Shown here: positions 32,827 through 34,989 of the stretch, piece by piece
How the letters are laid out: every line of letters begins with the position of its first letter
Position numbering within the stretch: the first letter of the stretch is position 1
Source of the DNA: DTU078 sp033808535
Lineage (GTDB): Bacteria; Bacillota; Clostridia; Oscillospirales; CAG-272
Direction of reading: 5' to 3'
DNA length: 34,989 nucleotides
NCBI GenBank assembly: GCA_033808535.1
Contig: JAPXNL010000009.1
Coordinates: 1-34,989 of the forward strand
The notes under the pieces: model-generated
The model's database searches: none
What the model was told of the DNA's origin: nothing
The model's input: the letters and a program-made list of their open reading frames with translations, nothing else
Made by a program: the position numbers and the translations under genes

Positions 32827-33957
32827 ATGCTTGATGCTACCGAAATAATATTTTTGCTCACCGCTCTGGTGTTCGCGGGGCTTATAGCGTTTACCACCAC
32901 CCCGATGGCAAGGATGATAGCCTATCGGATCGGTGCCATCGATGTGCCGCGGGATGGAAGGCGGATGCATAAGGAGCCGGTACCGCGGCTCGGCGGATTG
33001 TCGATATTCCTCGGATTTACGCTGACAACGCTTGTTTTTTGTGAATTTACGCCTACTCTTGTCGCTATGTGGCTGGGAGGCGCGATCATTGTCGTCACAG
33101 GTATGCTCGACGACGTGTTCAGGCTGCGCTCGCTGATAAAACTGGGCGCACAGATTGCGGTCGCCGCAATTGCGGTCTCTCAGGGCGTGACGATACCGTT
33201 TATAAACCTTTTCGGAACATATATCCAGTTCGGCCCGTTTGCGATTCCCATAACAATACTCTGGATTGTCGGGCTGACAAACGCCATAAACCTCATCGAC
33301 GGGCTAGACGGACTTTCGTGCGGCGTATCTGCGATATGCTCCGCATCGCTGCTGCTCGTCATGCTGCTCAACGGCGACGGTACATCAGCGCTGCTGACCG
33401 CAATAATGGTCGGCGCATGTCTTGGTTTTCTGCCCTTCAACTCAAACCCGGCGAAAATTTTTATGGGTGATACCGGCGCGCTGTTTCTGGGCTATGTGAT
33501 GTCGCTGCTCTCAATCGAGGGACTGTTTAAGTTTCACACGGCGATGTCGTTTCTCATACCGCTGTCGATCTTCGGTCTGCCGCTCTGCGATACGGCGTTT
33601 GCATTTATCCGCCGTATACTGCACGGAAAAAGTCCGTTTGCACCCGACCGCGGACATATCCACCACCGGCTTATAGACATGGGGTTCAATCAGAAACAGT
33701 CGGTATATATCCTGTACGCGATCTGCGGTATACTCGGCGTGTCCGCTGTTATGTTTTCAAGCGAGCGTTATGTTGATGCCGGTTTGGTGATCGCCATCGG
33801 CTTTGCGATTTTCACCGTTATATATATAATGCTGAAAAACCCGAACGCGCGCGTTGCCTCCGGACTCGGTTTAGGGGAGCAGACGCATCCGGATAATACT
33901 GAACATCCAATTAGCCCGGTTATCCCCCAAGAACAGGATCCTAAGGATTCGGCATAA
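32827..33957 (+). CDS. tagO: undecaprenyl-phosphate N-acetylglucosaminyl 1-phosphate transferase (TagO/WecA family)
   Basis: Transfers a GlcNAc-1-phosphate (or related) group from UDP-sugar to undecaprenyl phosphate, the first membrane step of teichoic acid or other surface polymer synthesis. The 376-residue protein is strongly hydrophobic with about ten membrane segments. Family motifs are DVPRDGRRMHKEPVPRLGG at 39-57, the Asp95-Asp96 pair in GMLDDVF, the NAINLIDGLDGLSCG block at 152-166, FLPFNSNPAKIFMGDTGALFLGY, and HIHHRLIDMGF near 280. The absence of a MurNAc-pentapeptide-type pattern and the HIHHRL motif point to TagO/WecA rather than MraY. ATG 32827 is preferred to GTG 32818, which would overlap the upstream stop. 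A weak or absent ribosome-binding site suggests coupling to the gene before it. Confidence 0.9.
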   Translation: MLDATEIIFLLTALVFAGLIAFTTTPMARMIAYRIGAIDVPRDGRRMHKEPVPRLGGLSIFLGFTLTTLVFCEFTPTLVAMWLGGAIIVVTGMLDDVFRLRSLIKLGAQIAVAAIAVSQGVTIPFINLFGTYIQFGPFAIPITILWIVGLTNAINLIDGLDGLSCGVSAICSASLLLVMLLNGDGTSALLTAIMVGACLGFLPFNSNPAKIFMGDTGALFLGYVMSLLSIEGLFKFHTAMSFLIPLSIFGLPLCDTAFAFIRRILHGKSPFAPDRGHIHHRLIDMGFNQKQSVYILYAICGILGVSAVMFSSERYVDAGLVIAIGFAIFTVIYIMLKNPNARVASGLGLGEQTHPDNTEHPISPVIPQEQDPKDSA

Positions 33958-33996
33958 AAAACATAACACCACCTCCGGCAGTATTATACATGTGAT

Positions 33997-34827
33997 ATGG
34001 ATTATAATGTAAAGATCAGGCGCGAGAAAATCCGTACGGCGCTGGAAACTGCGATTTTGATCGTGGCAGCGGCGGTTGTTTTCGCGCTTGTGCTTTTTGG
34101 GCTATATAAAATCAACATGATACGCCTGCCCGAGGCGCTCGAGAAACTCCTCGGCGCGCCTGAAACGCAGCCGCCCGACAACAGCGGAGGACAAATCGAG
34201 CAGCGCATATATGCATCGCTTTCCGGTACGCCGACCGCGTCGGACGATTATGTGCTGGAGTATGACGTGGATACCGCCGGCCTGCTTGATTTGCTGCGAA
34301 CTGCAGTGCCCGAAACGGCGTACTACATGGAGTCGAAGATAACGCAGAGCTACGGCGGTAAAACGCTCTCGCGCATGCTGAGACTGAGCCGGGACGGTGA
34401 AAAATACCACGCGCTGATTTACGAGGGAGCGTCGTCCGAGCCGACCTCCATCGTGTGCGACGGCGAGAGAATCCGCTATACGGATCATGCAGCCGGGGGC
34501 AAGCAGCGTTCGCGCTTTTATCCGGCGGGGGGCGATTTTTCGCTGGAATACCAGCTCGGGCTGCCGTCGCTTGAGGATATGCTCGAAAACGGCGGCGAAA
34601 ATTTAAAGGTCACATTGCTGCGCACCGAAAGCGAGAACCTTTACTGTGTAGAATTCGAACATCCCGGCTTTGACCAGCGCGAGATAGTGTATGTGTCGGT
34701 CAAATACAACTGTATAGTTTCCGCCGAGACGTATTACGGTGACGAACTTGTCTACAGCCTGTCAACGACGAAATTCAACGCCGAAGTAAAGTTTGACAAC
34801 TCTTTATTTATAGTAGAAAATAAATAA
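33997..34827 (+). CDS. membrane-anchored protein of unknown function
   Basis: A 276-residue protein I do not recognise. A basic N-terminus (DYNVKIRREKIRT) precedes one hydrophobic segment at about residues 17-40, then a Pro/Gln/Ser-rich linker (GAPETQPPDNSGG) and an extracellular domain of about 200 residues rich in strands: YVLEYDVDTAGLLDLL, GKTLSRMLRLSRDGEKYHALIY, SIVCDGERIRYTDH, and NLYCVEFEHP. The pattern of alternating strands and a late ETYYGDELVYSL segment is reminiscent of LolA/LppX-like barrels that bind lipids, but this is a structural guess. It follows tagO by 39 bases, so it may act on the same polymer pathway. No clear ribosome-binding site precedes the ATG. A terminator-like stem follows. 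Confidence 0.65.
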   Translation: MDYNVKIRREKIRTALETAILIVAAAVVFALVLFGLYKINMIRLPEALEKLLGAPETQPPDNSGGQIEQRIYASLSGTPTASDDYVLEYDVDTAGLLDLLRTAVPETAYYMESKITQSYGGKTLSRMLRLSRDGEKYHALIYEGASSEPTSIVCDGERIRYTDHAAGGKQRSRFYPAGGDFSLEYQLGLPSLEDMLENGGENLKVTLLRTESENLYCVEFEHPGFDQREIVYVSVKYNCIVSAETYYGDELVYSLSTTKFNAEVKFDNSLFIVENK

Positions 34828-34829
34828 CA

Positions 34830-34868
34830 CCCGGGACTGTATAGATGCATCCCGGGATGTTTCTTTGC
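34830..34868 (+). terminator. probable terminator after the membrane protein gene
   Basis: CCCGGGA (34830-34836) and TCCCGGG (34850-34856) form a perfect 7-bp stem with a 13-base loop, followed by ATGTTTCTTT. The T-run is interrupted, so termination is likely but not certain. Confidence 0.55.
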
Positions 34869-34876
34869 CGGATTTA

Positions 34877-34989
34877 ATGAAAATACTATATAAGGCAGAC
34901 CTGGCGCGCCGGCTGATTGGATGTTTGGCTGAAAATTTGACTGCCGCCCGGAATCGGGTCAATTCGGTTGAAAAACAGCGCCAAATTTG
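34877..34989 (+). CDS. possible start of another gene, cut by the window edge
   Basis: ATG at 34877 opens a frame of 37 codons without a stop to the end of the window (begins MKILYKADLARRLIGCLAEN). The preceding bases contain only a weak GGAT site and no promoter I would trust. It could equally be a chance opening; the remaining sequence would decide. Confidence 0.25.
   Translation, partial: MKILYKADLARRLIGCLAENLTAARNRVNSVEKQRQI

Overview
The window is a gene-dense, fairly GC-rich stretch of bacterial chromosome, most likely from an uncultivated member of the Clostridia (Oscillospirales/Christensenellales type). That placement is an inference. It rests on the murB-rapZ-whiA-dnaE block, argR next to recN, EF-P followed by a CD1247-type small protein, a DUF4830 protein, a TagO-type transferase and sigma-A promoters with TTGACA/TATAAT boxes. 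No phage, insertion sequence, CRISPR array, rRNA or tRNA gene was seen. Nearly everything is housekeeping, so the novelty lies in unusual versions of known proteins and in structured non-coding DNA.

Layout. Positions 1-3583 are read leftwards: a DUF4830 membrane protein, then a roughly 290-bp degenerate array of about 33-nt hairpin units, then a D,D-carboxypeptidase (dacF type), then glucose-6-phosphate isomerase, which runs off the left edge. From 3691 onward every gene reads rightwards. The order is sn-glycerol-1-phosphate dehydrogenase, a prolyl-tRNA-deacylase-like protein, a membrane-anchored M23-like protein without the usual zinc ligands, argR, recN, tyrS, murB, rapZ, whiA, dnaE (long low-complexity linker), a class A penicillin-binding protein (acidic tail), and an rRNA methyltransferase of the RlmL/YpsC type. 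These are followed by alaS, efp, a CD1247-like small protein, obgE, trpS, a GxGYxYP lipoprotein, a cyclophilin, a UlaE-like TIM-barrel protein that has lost three of four expected metal ligands, tagO and an unknown membrane-anchored protein.

Themes. Cell-wall and envelope work recurs: dacF, the M23-like protein, murB, rapZ (amino-sugar control in other bacteria), whiA, the class A PBP and tagO. Translation is the second theme (tyrS, alaS, trpS, efp, the deacylase, the rRNA methyltransferase, obgE), and DNA replication and repair the third (dnaE, recN). Three aminoacyl-tRNA synthetase genes lack any T-box leader I could recognise.

The best leads for something undescribed are the tandem hairpin array at 2747-3035, the two apparent pseudoenzymes (5554-7194 and 31920-32825), an attenuator-like 1:2/2:3/3:4 arrangement at 26240-26291, an operator-like palindrome between whiA and dnaE, and a 14-codon ORF that carries the only good ribosome-binding site ahead of tyrS.
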